A DNA stretch of 64,000 bases. It comes from Sinonovacula constricta (Eukaryota > Mollusca > Bivalvia > Cardiida > Solecurtidae). Position 1 is the first letter of the stretch. Every line of letters starts with the position of its first letter. Below the pieces are notes generated by a model. That model did not search any database. It saw only the letters and a list, made by a program, of their open reading frames with translations, and was not told where the DNA came from. The stretch spans positions 688,077 to 752,076 of the forward strand of contig CM017571.1 in assembly GCA_007844125.1 (NCBI GenBank). Reading direction: 5' to 3'. Shown here piece by piece: positions 55,621-64,000 of the stretch. Position numbers and translations under genes: made by a program.

Positions 55621-57764
55621 TGTTACCCTAACCTGACAGTTAAAAACCCCAAGACGGGTCAGACCATGGACCAATTGTATGCCCTTACACAAATCAAACA
55701 GAAGGTGCTGACTCGGGATATGCGCTTCGAGTACGTGTGTATCTGGGAACATGATTGGGTCAGAATGATCCGCGAAGATCCCGACGTTAGAAACTTTGTT
55801 GCCGAGCTCGACATCTAGGATCGTTTGGACCAACGGGATTCCTTTTTCGGAGAAAGGACTAACGCCGCCAAACTGCGATACGTCGTAAGGGAGGATGAGA
55901 AGATAAAATACATCGATTTCACAAGGTAATCCTCTATTCATAGACTATCTGTAACCATTATTTTTTAAAAATGCAACGTTTATGACATCAAATAACACGC
56001 TTATTTGTCTTTTATTCAGCCTTTATCCTTACGTCAACAAATACGGACGCTATCCCGTCGGTCATCCCGAGCTCATAACGAACAACTTTGGTGACATCGA
56101 GAGCTACTTCGGAATCGCCAAAGTCAAGGTTTCGGCTCCTCGAGGTCTTTATCACCCTGTGTTGCCGTACCGTCCAACGGCAAACTTAAGTTCCCCCAGT
56201 GTCGCACCTGTGCCAACACCGAATCTCGAGATACGTGTACCCACGAGAATGAGCAAAGGGCGTTCGTGGGAACTTGGTGCACCCTTGAACTGCAAAAAGC
56301 CATCGAGAAGGGGTATCGTCTTCTCAAGATATACGAGGTATATCACTGGGACGCCTCTACCCAGTACGACCGAACGTCTGGAGAAGGGGGCCTGTTCACG
56401 ACCTACGTGAATTACCTTTCTAAAATTTAAACAAGAAGCGTCTGGCTGGCCCGAATGGTGTCATTCCATGGAGGAAAAAGAAAGGTACGTCCGGGACTAT
56501 CTGGAGAAGGAGGGCGTACATTTGGACCCGAACAACGTGAAAAAGAACCCCGGACTCAGGGCTCTGGCCAAACTCTGTCTGAACAGGTAAATATGACGAT
56601 TATTTTATGCAAGCACATTCGATATAACTCTTCATGTTGTCACATACGCTTAAACAACCCTGCATCTCCATATCGTCTACTGAAAATCCGTTTTTATTAC
56701 TATTTTTCAGCTTCTGTGGTAAATTCGGTCAGCGCCTAAACCAAGGGGGGTGTGAATGTATTCACGCTTCTCAGCTGGATAAATTCTACAAACTGCTGAC
56801 AGACCGTACAAAAAAGATGAAGGACTTCCATATTATCAACGAGGAGCACCTTCACCTCGAGTACGAAAACCAGTCCGGGTTCGTGCCGGAAGACACGAAG
56901 ACAAACATCTTCCTTGCCACCTTCACGACCTGCTGGGCCCGGCTCAAGTTGTACGGAGTGCTGGACCAGCTGAAAGAACGGGTCCTGTAATACGACACTG
57001 ACTCGGTCATATACGTCAGCCTTCCCGGACATTACGACCCTCCACTCGGAGATTATTTAGGTAAATGCCGTTTAAGCAAAATATTCACATAATCCCTTTC
57101 TTCGTACTATGTATCGCCATTATAATAAATATTTCTATTTATCTGTTAATTCAATCAATAATCAATTTGTTACGATCTTTTTTTTGCAGGTGAACTGACA
57201 GATGAATTGGACCAGGGCGATTATATAACAGTTTGTGAGCAGCGGTCCCAAAAACTACGCCTACACCACGGCCAAGGGCAAGCGAACCTGCAAGATCCGA
57301 GGGTTCAGCTTGAACTACACTAATGCACAATTACTAAACTTTAACAGCGTTCGGGATACGGTCAGTCACGTGAATCCCTCGCGTCCTTCGACCAACAAGA
57401 AAATGAAGTTTGAAGACGATAATCAACAGGCCTCCAAGGTGATCATCGTCACAAACCCTTCTAAAATATCCAGGGACAAGTTTAGCAACTTGCTGTTTAA
57501 TAAGAAGGAAAGTAAACAGTATCGCGTTGTCTACGACAAAAGGGTCATTATGGACAACAACGACACCCTTGCCTACGGATACTAAATTATAAGAGACGAG
57601 TAAGAACCTGGCAACAACAACGGCAGCCAAAGAGTAAAAAGGCGTCTACTGGAGTGATCACTACTACCGACAGCCTACCGATCTTATGACCCGAACGATA
57701 CATCGTAGAACAACCAGAAAACAATAATAAGAGAAATTGATGCTGAGCGCCTTACAAAAAAAAA

Positions 57765-57984
57765 ATGAATACCTGTCCCGAATGTCGCAGAATCTTTTCC
57801 AGAAGGGAAATGATGGACATGAAAAACTTGGCCAGCGATAATGACGGTTATAGATACGTGCTGGTAGCCATCGACGTGTTTTCGAGATTCGCCCTATGCG
57901 CCCCGACAAAAAGCAAAGCGGCCAAAGACGTACTTGTCTTGTTAGAAACGTTACTATCGGGACCCAGAGTACCGAAAGTAATAT
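57765..57984 (+). pseudogene. Polinton-type integrase, N-terminal part of the catalytic core
   Basis: The MDMKNLASDNDGYRYVLVAI stretch followed by DVFSRFALC matches the start of the retroviral-type integrase core (rve), with the first catalytic Asp in MDMK. KSKAAKDVLVLLETLL follows. The frame then runs into a LINE2 tail at about 57981, so the second Asp and the Glu are missing. It would insert the element DNA into the genome. It lies 180 bp after the polymerase. Confidence 0.82.
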
Positions 57985-58024
57985 GTATTTATGTATTTTG
58001 GGTTTTAACGGCACACCGACACTA
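57981..58024 (-). repeat. very short LINE2 3' tail
   Basis: TTGGGTTTTAACGGCACACC plus an A/T tail: a 5'-truncated LINE2 end between integrase and penton-like genes. It probably marks a deletion or insertion that removed the rest of the integrase. Confidence 0.75.
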
Positions 58025-58059
58025 TGGATTAGTTTGCTGTGTAGTGCCATCGGATACGC

Positions 58060-58486
58060 ATTAACGTCTCCATCACTTAGCCATGAACGATCACTGTTTC
58101 TGAACAGCGGTTTGTCAAAAGATCGATATCCGTCTAACAGACCTGAAGATTTTACCGTAGAGTTCCCCCACCCCTACGATCTACGAGGTCAGTGGGTGTG
58201 CGGCCTAAAGGAAATAGGAATATCGCTGAGTGAAGAGATTGTATACGTGTGTTCGGACGCGTGCGGGGAATCATACGCCAAAAATACCATGTTGCCCGAA
58301 TTGAGGACGTTGCAGAAAGACAAAAGCGTACTGACTTACTTTCACTTTGATAACCCCGTGTACGTCAAAATAACGCCGACGACTTTAAATAGAATCCGAA
58401 TCTTTATAAGAGGAGTTCAGCTTAGAGACCTTCATGATACGGATCATATCGTTCGGTGTACACTTCATTTGAAACGATGGATGTAG
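58060..58486 (+). CDS. penton-like minor capsid protein of the Polinton-like element
   Basis: The open frame contains FLNSGLSKDRYPSNRPEDFT, VEFPHPYDLRGQWVCGLKEI and GISLSEEIVYVCSD, the N-terminal pattern of Polinton minor capsid (penton-like) proteins, in which a P-x-N-x-x-x-D-F strand is followed by L-x-G-x-W-x-V-G-L-x-E-I. A second strand set (VYVKITPTTLNRIRIFIRG) is present. The length, about 140 residues, fits a single jelly-roll. It would form capsid vertices. The true start is uncertain because a LINE2 tail precedes it; no internal stop is seen. Confidence 0.68.
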
Positions 58487-58513
58487 GGAAAGTGGAGACG
58501 ACATTTTCAACGG

Positions 58514-58723
58514 ATGGCGGAAGGCAGTGTCAAGCCTAATCATAGGGGTCATTACATCGTGGAAGACGGACAATCGGGCGGAGACACTGCGGCACCGGAA
58601 ATAAAATTCGTCACTCCCGTGGCTCAAGACGTCGAGTTGGCCAAGTCGGAAATCGAAGCTAATAAGAGGTTAGCACCGTCACATTCTGCGATAAGTTATA
58701 AGAGGGCGAGGATTATCCCCTAA
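58514..58723 (+). CDS. small ORF in the capsid gene cluster, function unknown
   Basis: 69 residues starting MAEGSVKPNHRGHYIVEDGQ, Ser/Lys/Ala-rich at the end (SAISYKRARIIP). It lies 28 bp after the penton-like stop and 54 bp before the capsid start, on the same strand. I do not recognise it. By position it could be a minor virion or DNA-condensing protein. Confidence 0.5.
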   Translation: MAEGSVKPNHRGHYIVEDGQSGGDTAAPEIKFVTPVAQDVELAKSEIEANKRLAPSHSAISYKRARIIP

Positions 58724-58776
58724 AATGCTAAAAAGACATCGAACTACGTAGATCACGTGTTTCCCTATTAAAAAAC

Positions 58777-60317
58777 ATGGGTACCAACAAACACGATAAC
58801 GAGCTCGCCTTGTTCGAACAACCGGAAATGGATTCTAAACTTGTTTGCTTCTTGAACGAGATTGATGTTCTAAGTAAGTTATAATTTTTAAACTGTTTAT
58901 TTACCAATCGTCATTCTTTCTAAACCGTTTTATGTGTTGACCTGTTTTCAATTATTATTTATTTTTTTACCTGATAGTTTTTATATTTTTCTATATTTTA
59001 CATGCGTAGTTTGGTTTTAACCTGTTTACGGTTTATTCACATTTAACTTTGTATTCGGCGCCGTATGACCTATTAAGTGTCGGTGTGCCGTAAAACCCAA
59101 ATAAATAAAAATAAATGAATAAGCTACACAAAAAGAGAAAGGATCACCGTGAGACCCATCAATCAATTCTCGGATGGATCCGCCATCGTATTCAACATAC
59201 CCGGTACCTCCATGACCTACATCGATCTCAAAAATATACTACTCAGAGTAAAAGTAAAGATTGTCAAAGCAGACGGGTCTAATCTCGAGGTCGCGGACTC
59301 GGTGGGATTGACGAATAATGTTCTACACAGTATTTTTTCTCAAGTGGACGTCAACATTCAGCAGCAACACACCAGCGAAGTAGGCGCCAACTATGCCTAC
59401 AAAGCGTACCTGGACACGTTACTAGAATGCAAAAGTCAGCACGATTTAGACTGCCAGATGTTTATCAAAGACGATAGCGGCATTGATATGGATGACACGG
59501 ATCCGGTCGGTAGAAATAACGGATTGTATACGAGAGTAATCCGTACGATGCAAAGTAAAGAATTAGACCTCATCGGTCGTCTTTACGTAGACGTTTTTCA
59601 ACAGGACAGATTATTAGTCAACGGCGTTCCCATCAACATCAAGTTATGTCAGAATTGGGACAGATTCAGATTACTGGCGAAGGAAGGCTTGGAGCCGTAT
59701 ACCGTTCGTATCACGGAAGCTGCTTCGAACGTGGCATCGGTTAAAGTCAAACTGACGTCATCGTTGGACAGAATGACGTCATTAAGAAATCCAGCGCCCT
59801 GTATCCTTACAGTCGTTCCGTGATCAAGACGTACGCGGTACCCCAGGGACATTTTTCGTTCATCGTCGATGACGTATTTCAAGGCGAAGTACCCAAGCAA
59901 CTAGTAGTGGGTATAGTAGGGTCGACGGCCGTTCATGGATCTTACGTCAAGAATCCATTCAACTTTCAACACTTTCACTGTAACTACGCAGGTTTCTTCG
60001 TCGACGGCCAATCAACGCCATCCGAGCTTCTACAGCCTAATGATAAGAGCAATTTATTTATCGAAGCGTACCAACGGCTGTATTGGTGTGCATCAGAGAG
60101 AGCCATCTGCGTGACCAGAGACGACTTCAAAGACGGTTACTGTTTGTACGTGTTTAGACCACAAGGGGATACCAAAGACAGACCAGACGAGAGAGCTCAT
60201 ACCCGTTTGGAACTGAAATTTTCCAAAGCTTTACCCACCACTTGCACGGTGATTGTGTACGCCAAATGTCCGGCCCTGATGACCATCGACGGCACCAGGC
60301 GCGTAACCTTGGAATAA
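58777..60317 (+). pseudogene. Polinton-like major capsid protein, cut by LINE2 and frameshifted
   Basis: The start is at 58777 (MGTNKHDNELALFEQPEM). Coding is interrupted by a LINE2 fragment (58831-59116) and resumes at about 59119 with RPINQFSDGSAIVFNIPGTS and MTYIDLKNILLRVKVKI. The order of motifs (SD.xxIxFxxPG..xYIDL, later NPFNFQHFHCNYAGFFVDGQ and VYAKCPALMTID) is that of the double jelly-roll capsid proteins widely annotated in invertebrates as F54H12.2-like. A frameshift near 59795 divides the rest into two frames (to 59823 and from 59820). The stop is TAA at 60315. It would form the icosahedral shell. Confidence 0.88.
58831..59116 (+). repeat. LINE2 3' end inserted in the capsid gene
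   Basis: Starts GATTCTAAACTTGTTTGC, includes the 3' UTR, GTATTCGGCGCCGTATGACC and an AAATAAATAAAAATAAAT tail. AAATG occurs on both sides and may be a short target duplication. Confidence 0.92.
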
Positions 60318-60398
60318 TAAATTCGAGCCAAATATCGACGTTCCTGTCGGCGGATCCAATAACACGCCCTTGATTTGGTGGCGTACTCTCCGCCGACT

Positions 60399-60730
60399 AA
60401 CTATCCTTGACAATCGGACGACGTCCCAGAATGAACGTGGTCAATACCGACGAGAGAGGACTACCCGGTACTCATTGGACAGCGTTTTACTTTCAACAGA
60501 AGGGTCCGGCGGAATTTTTTGACTCCTGCGGAAACGTGCCTGAACATAATCATCGACGATTCAAGAAGGTATTAATTTGGAACGGTCCTCGTTACGTGTA
60601 CAATAATGAACGTATATATCCATACGGCATGAGCATCTGCGGACAATATTGTGTCTTTTACCTGAAACTACGATGTCGCGGTTGGACGATGAAGCGAATC
60701 GCACGTGTGTTGCGGAAAATAAACATTTAA
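60399..60730 (+). CDS. adenain-like cysteine protease of the Polinton-like element (N-terminus uncertain)
   Basis: The open frame (first ATG 60407) contains NVVNTDERGLPGTHWTAFYF with the catalytic His in GTHW, AEFFDSCGNVP with the acidic residue, and YPYGMSICGQYCVFYLKLRC with the Gln and catalytic Cys of GQYC. This is the adenovirus-protease (Ulp1-fold) triad order. It ends TAA at 60728. Such enzymes cleave capsid precursors during assembly. About 90 bp between the capsid stop and this frame probably encode the start in a damaged frame. The catalytic residues are all readable, so the core could be intact. Confidence 0.85.
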
Positions 60731-61006
60731 AAAGAGCTGTGTCCTATTTGAGTTGTCATTTAAGCTTACCGACATGAATGTTTATAACAATTTTAAATCG
60801 TGATTATGTAATATAATACAGACAAAACAGCTCGGCTGTTTCAATATCGAAAATGAACATTTAAAAAGAGTTGTTCGAGTTGTGCTGTTCTTCTAGAAAT
60901 GTAATGCATATAATATGTTTGGTGCGTGTGCACCTTTGTTTATTTACACATGTTTAAGATTTCTTTGCAGTTGTACTTTGTGAAGTTTATAAAAAATGTT
61001 GTTTTT
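60731..61006 (+). other. short intergenic stretch after the protease
   Basis: AT-rich. A 3'-end-like segment AAAATAAACATTTAAAAAGAG (first at about 60715, again near 60850 as GAACATTTAAAAAGAG) is repeated. No gene. Confidence 0.5.
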
Positions 61007-61019
61007 GTTATGGTTTATT

Positions 61020-61264
61020 AGGATTAGGATTAGCCGGCATTTTTGCCGATACTGCGCAGCGACATTTCTATCATTATAGCACAGGGGCACTTATGAGGTG
61101 CCCAAGGACTGAACCCGGCCGGTCCATTATACTGACACCGACGAGTCAGGCGTAATGCTGTCCCCGTAGCCCCGAGCGTTAGGAGGGAAGCCACTACTAC
61201 CAACTTTAAAGTCTTTGGTATGACCCGGCCGGGATTCGAACCCACGACCTCCCGATCCGCAAGC
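61020..61264 (-). repeat. SINE family 1, 5'-truncated, with perfect 13-bp target duplication
   Basis: Minus strand; lacks the A box (starts GCTTGCGGATCGGGAGG). It is flanked by GTTATGGTTTATT at 61007-61019 and 61265-61277. It inserted between the protease and the right inverted repeat. Confidence 0.94.
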
Positions 61265-61360
61265 GTTATGGTTTATTGTTACCGAACTTGTTCGTATGTT
61301 TGCCAATATATCATCGTTTTATATATCTGTCTTGTATGTTTTGATTAAAATTTTTAATAA

Positions 61361-61585
61361 ATGTTCTGTATGTTGTGTATATGTCTACTATAATCAAATA
61401 AATAGTAAACACGTATGCTTTGTTTTGTTTTAGATTACTAATAATTTAAAAAAACCTATACAATAACTAAAAATAATGTAAATATGACACGGGAAAAAAC
61501 ACAACAAAACATGTTATAGGTAACAACATTTTATTCACACTCTCAACTGAACATAATATCTATGAGATAATGGTTCACAGTAATG
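61361..61585 (-). repeat. inverted repeat, right copy (partner 52951-53161)
   Basis: Reverse complement of the left copy (TATGTTGTGTATATGTCTAC; ACACTCTCAACTGAACATAA). It ends 12 bp before a DIRS-like direct repeat, so its outer part may have been lost. Confidence 0.92.
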
Positions 61586-61596
61586 TAATGTAATTT

Positions 61597-61695
61597 TCGC
61601 CGCTAATGGCCGTAGTAGTTTTACACGAGGTGTGATGTGCTTGGCTGACCAGTGGTCATGTAGCGCTAGTTACTCGCAGGTGAAACACAGTTTTT
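61597..61695 (+). repeat. direct repeat 1 flanking the DIRS-like fragment
   Basis: GCCGCTAATGGCCGTAGTAG, then GTGCTTGGCTGACCAGTGGT and ACTCGCAGGTGAAACACAGT; recurs at 63133-63226 in the same orientation. Confidence 0.88.
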
Positions 61696-62132
61696 CTGGC
61701 TAGCCACAGATATGGAAGAAAACGCCAATACCACGTGCTCTGCAACCGACATAAATAATAATTTGAAGGAAATTCTGTTTGAAGTGAAAAAAACAGCAAA
61801 TGGAAATTTACGAAATTAAAAACACTAGGCAGTGTTCTGTTAAAACTGAGAGTATTAGTAAGGACATAAAATGGAGATTTGAAGGAAATAAACAACAGTT
61901 TGTGTTCAATTCTGAAATTGAGGAGAGTATTAAACAGTTTATGTGGGCGTTGCAAAATCAAAAATACGACCATTCTCAGGAAAATTGCAGTGACGCTTTG
62001 CAAAAAATTCACGTAAGGAACAAACATATTCGTATAACTTTTGACGAAAGAAGATTTACGTGTGACTATTTTATTTATAAACAAGGTCAAAAAGACATTA
62101 TTGTTCGGAAAAGATTAAAAGAACATATTTAG
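61696..62132 (+). pseudogene. DIRS-like ORF, region upstream of the reverse transcriptase
   Basis: An open frame (ATG 61800) with KWRFEGNKQQFVFNSEIEES and ITFDERRFTCDYF, a Lys/Gln-rich protein in the position of the DIRS gag-like ORF. It ends at TAG 62130 and the reading continues in frame into reverse transcriptase motifs. Confidence 0.65.
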
Positions 62133-62672
62133 TTTTGGAAAGATATTGGAGCAAATCAATTTATTCTTGACTCTATTGAGTATGGTTATAAAATTCCATT
62201 TTACTCCTTGCCTGGAAGTGCAATGCTCAGAAACAATAAGTCTGCACGAGATCATTCATCGTTTGTTTTAGAGGTTATTACTGATTTACTAGACAGGGGA
62301 TTAATAGATCAATTAGACTTACCTCCTAAAGTTGTTAATCCTTTGTCTGTATCAATTCAAAGTAGTGGTAAGAAACGTCTTATTTTAGACTTAAGATGGG
62401 TTAATAAACATGTGTGGAAACAATCGGTCAAATATGAAGATTTGAGATTGGCACTAACTTATGTTAGGCAAGGAGGGTTTATGATAAAGTTTGACATTCA
62501 TTCCGCATATCATTTTGTTGACATTTTTCCCCAGCACGCGACATATCTTGGTTTTTCGTTTCCTGATAAAAATGGAATTATTTGTTATTACAAGTTCAGA
62601 GTCCTTGCTTTTGGTTTAGGGGTCGCCCCTTATTTTTACACTAAGCTTATGCAGCTTTTAATTGCAAAATAG
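62133..62672 (+). pseudogene. DIRS-type reverse transcriptase, N-terminal two thirds
   Basis: WKDIGANQFILDSIEYGYKI, then KKRLILDLRWVNKHVWK, LRLALTYVRQGGFMIKFDIH and SAYHFVDIFPQHATYLGFSF, YYKFRVLAFGLGVAPYFYTK: the order and wording of DIRS-family reverse transcriptases (tyrosine-recombinase retroelements), with the motif A Asp in KFDIHSAYH. The frame stops at 62670. The catalytic Y-x-D-D motif expected just afterwards is deleted, because the next frame at 62690 already belongs to the later connection region. Confidence 0.88.
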
Positions 62673-62689
62673 AGTGAAGGAAACAAACT

Positions 62690-62875
62690 GTGCAACTAGC
62701 ATTAGAGGTGAAATGTGATTTGTTGAAATCTGGTCTCATCCCAAAAGTAGATAAGTGTATCTGGGATCCAGTACAAGAAATGGAATGGTTGGGAGCGTGC
62801 TTAAATACACATCAGTTTTCTATTTCAATTCCTGAAAGAAGAATAAACAAGGTACTTGAGTCGATAGGTTTGTAG
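62690..62875 (+). pseudogene. DIRS-type connection / RNase H start
   Basis: QLALEVKCDLLKSGLIPKVD and WDPVQEMEWLGACLNT match the segment that follows the reverse transcriptase palm in DIRS elements. It stops at 62873. The rest of RNase H, the methyltransferase-like domain and the recombinase are absent. Confidence 0.8.
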
Positions 62876-63132
62876 ATATATAGTAATATGTCAAGTTACT
62901 ATTTATGTTTTACACATTATATATTTTTTGTTTGTTTGTTTGTTCTGATATCTCTTGAGAGCCCGTTCTTTTAATTCAGCCGGTATGTGGGTGCTAGCGG
63001 CTCTACCAAAAAAAAAAACAGTTTTGTTTTTGTTATTAATGATGAGATAATGCAAAGATGGAAGGGAAATGTAATTTTCGGCGTTTAAATGTAATGAATT
63101 AGTCGAAAATTAATTTCCTTTTAGTATGTGCA

Positions 63133-63226
63133 ATTGCCGCTAGAGGGCGTATTAGATGACCAGTGGTGTGCTTGGCTGACCAGTGGTCATTCAGCACTAG
63201 TTACTCGCAGGTGAAACACAGTTTTT
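63133..63226 (+). repeat. direct repeat 2 flanking the DIRS-like fragment
   Basis: Partner of 61597-61695. GACCAGTGGT is present twice here. Confidence 0.88.
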
Positions 63227-63239
63227 TAATTTAACTATT

Positions 63240-64000
63240 GAGAAAAAATATGCAAAGTCTTTAACTCATTATCTGTATTGCAAAGCATAAATTCACTGAA
63301 TTATTCAAATCCACATGTTCGCACTGTTCTTGTCAAACTTCAAAGTTTATACGACACTAACGAAATCTCCTTCTGTTGGCTTCCTAGTCATGTAGGCATC
63401 CGAGGAAACGAAGATGCTGACAGGGGTGCAAAATCTGCCTCAGCCCTCACTGAGACAGATCTTTGCATTCCACACACTGATTTTAAACCGCTTATTTACC
63501 GACATATTTTAACCAAGTGGCAAACAAGTTGGGACAGTATTGTTTGTAACAAATTACACGTAATTAAACCTAACGTCGGTGCCAATGTCTCTGCTTGCAG
63601 AGAAAGTCGACGAGAAGACGTAGCTCTTACCCGCTGTCGCATTGGACATACTAGATTGACTCATTCATATCTCTTGAAAAGAGAAGTTCAGCCTGTATGA
63701 CTTCCTTGCCAGGAACCACTGACAGTCAACCATATTTTATTACAGTGTATCGACACAGACCACATACGGTCGAAATATTTTAATGTCCCTAACATGTACG
63801 AACTATTTAGGACAGTGTCGGATTCTAAACTTGTTTGCTTCTTGAACGAGATTGGTATTCTTAGTAAGTTATAATTTTTTAAACTGTTTATTTACCAATC
63901 GTCATACTTTTTAAACCGTTTTATGTGTTGACCTGTTTTCAATTATTATTTTTTTTTTTACCTGATAGTTTTTATATTTTTCTATATTGTACATGCGTAG
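63240..64000 (+). pseudogene. LINE2 copy D: RNase H end, C-terminal finger and 3' UTR, runs off the window
   Basis: From about 63240 the sequence matches copy B on the opposite strand: LQSLYDTNEISFCWLPSHVG, IRGNEDADRGAKSA and DTDHIRSKYF. A TGA at 63698 replaces the Cys codon of the C-terminal finger (V-C-V-P-C in other copies), so the frame is broken there, then continues to the family stop near 63870. The 3' UTR is cut by the window end. 5'-truncated inside RNase H, next to the DIRS repeat. Confidence 0.9.

Larger units (their letters stand above)
53278..57585 (+). pseudogene. Polinton/adintovirus-type family-B DNA polymerase, eight exons, decayed
   Basis: Exons by GT-AG borders: 53278-53790, 54043-54247, 54389-54860, 54987-55364, 55595-55925, 56020-56586, 56711-57060, 57190-57585. 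Visible protein-primed PolB features: IGALHIPRGAGAGRIRLTKL near the N-terminus, the exonuclease region (KGYDGVFLLEYI; YCRSDVDILRRMF), GCLWHSCPECYP, WEHDWVRMI, polymerase motif A IDFTSLYP (cut by intron 5 between T and S), a motif-B-region CGKFGQR, and motif C YDTDSVIYV at about 56991 directly after an in-frame TAA. Many further stops and frameshifts exist, so it is a pseudogene. It would replicate a linear virus-like genome in the nucleus. Spliceosomal introns in this gene are unusual, as far as I know. Confidence 0.88.

Overview
This is eukaryotic nuclear DNA, most likely from a marine invertebrate and probably a mollusc. That assignment is inference from AT-rich non-coding DNA, GT-AG introns, tRNA-derived SINEs and the mix of mobile elements (I/Jockey-type LINEs, hAT, FLYWCH-MULE, THAP/YqaJ-type DNA transposons, DIRS, Polinton-like DNA). 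No rRNA, CRISPR array, bacterial operon or convincing functional tRNA gene is present.

Region 1 (about 1-17 kb, + strand) holds the last twelve exons of one host gene. All twelve join in phase into 492 codons ending in TAG at 16851-16853. The protein is acidic, Ser-rich and probably disordered, ends in a PDZ-ligand-like tail, and I do not recognise the family. Its introns are full of SINEs, MITEs, fold-back elements and minisatellites. Region 2 (17-23.4 kb) has no gene I can support, only repeats.

Region 3 (23.4-42.1 kb) is a stack of nested transposons. A minus-strand LINE ('LINE2') has its ORF1 split by a hAT element of about 14.9 kb (25529-40463) with a perfect 8-bp target duplication. 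Inside the hAT are a nearly complete minus-strand LINE ('LINE1', about 25.8-33.2 kb), a second LINE2 copy that cuts the hAT transposase in two, and a PHD-FLYWCH-MULE transposase gene with introns that lies inside that LINE2 copy. A 54-bp LINE2 tail with its own 12-bp duplication lies in the LINE1 reading frame.

Region 4 (42.5-51.5 kb) has decayed pieces of YqaJ-nuclease and DDE transposase genes, a SINE nested in a SINE (both with perfect target duplications), a 1.2-kb inverted-repeat element, and a THAP/coiled-coil gene whose last exon is fused in frame to a LINE2 C-terminus.

Region 5 (52-61.6 kb) is the most unusual part. It is a decayed Polinton/adintovirus-like element, all on the + strand: family-B DNA polymerase interrupted by seven GT-AG introns, truncated integrase, penton-like protein, LINE-interrupted major capsid protein and adenain-like protease, flanked by inverted repeats of about 211-225 bp. 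Immediately left of the left repeat is one reading frame encoding two PC4-like domains followed by a TBP-like (TATA-binding protein) fold, broken only by two TAA codons. This is a possible virus-type transcription-initiation module. No packaging ATPase is visible. Region 6 (61.6-64 kb) is a DIRS-like retroelement fragment between direct repeats, then another LINE2 3' half running off the window.
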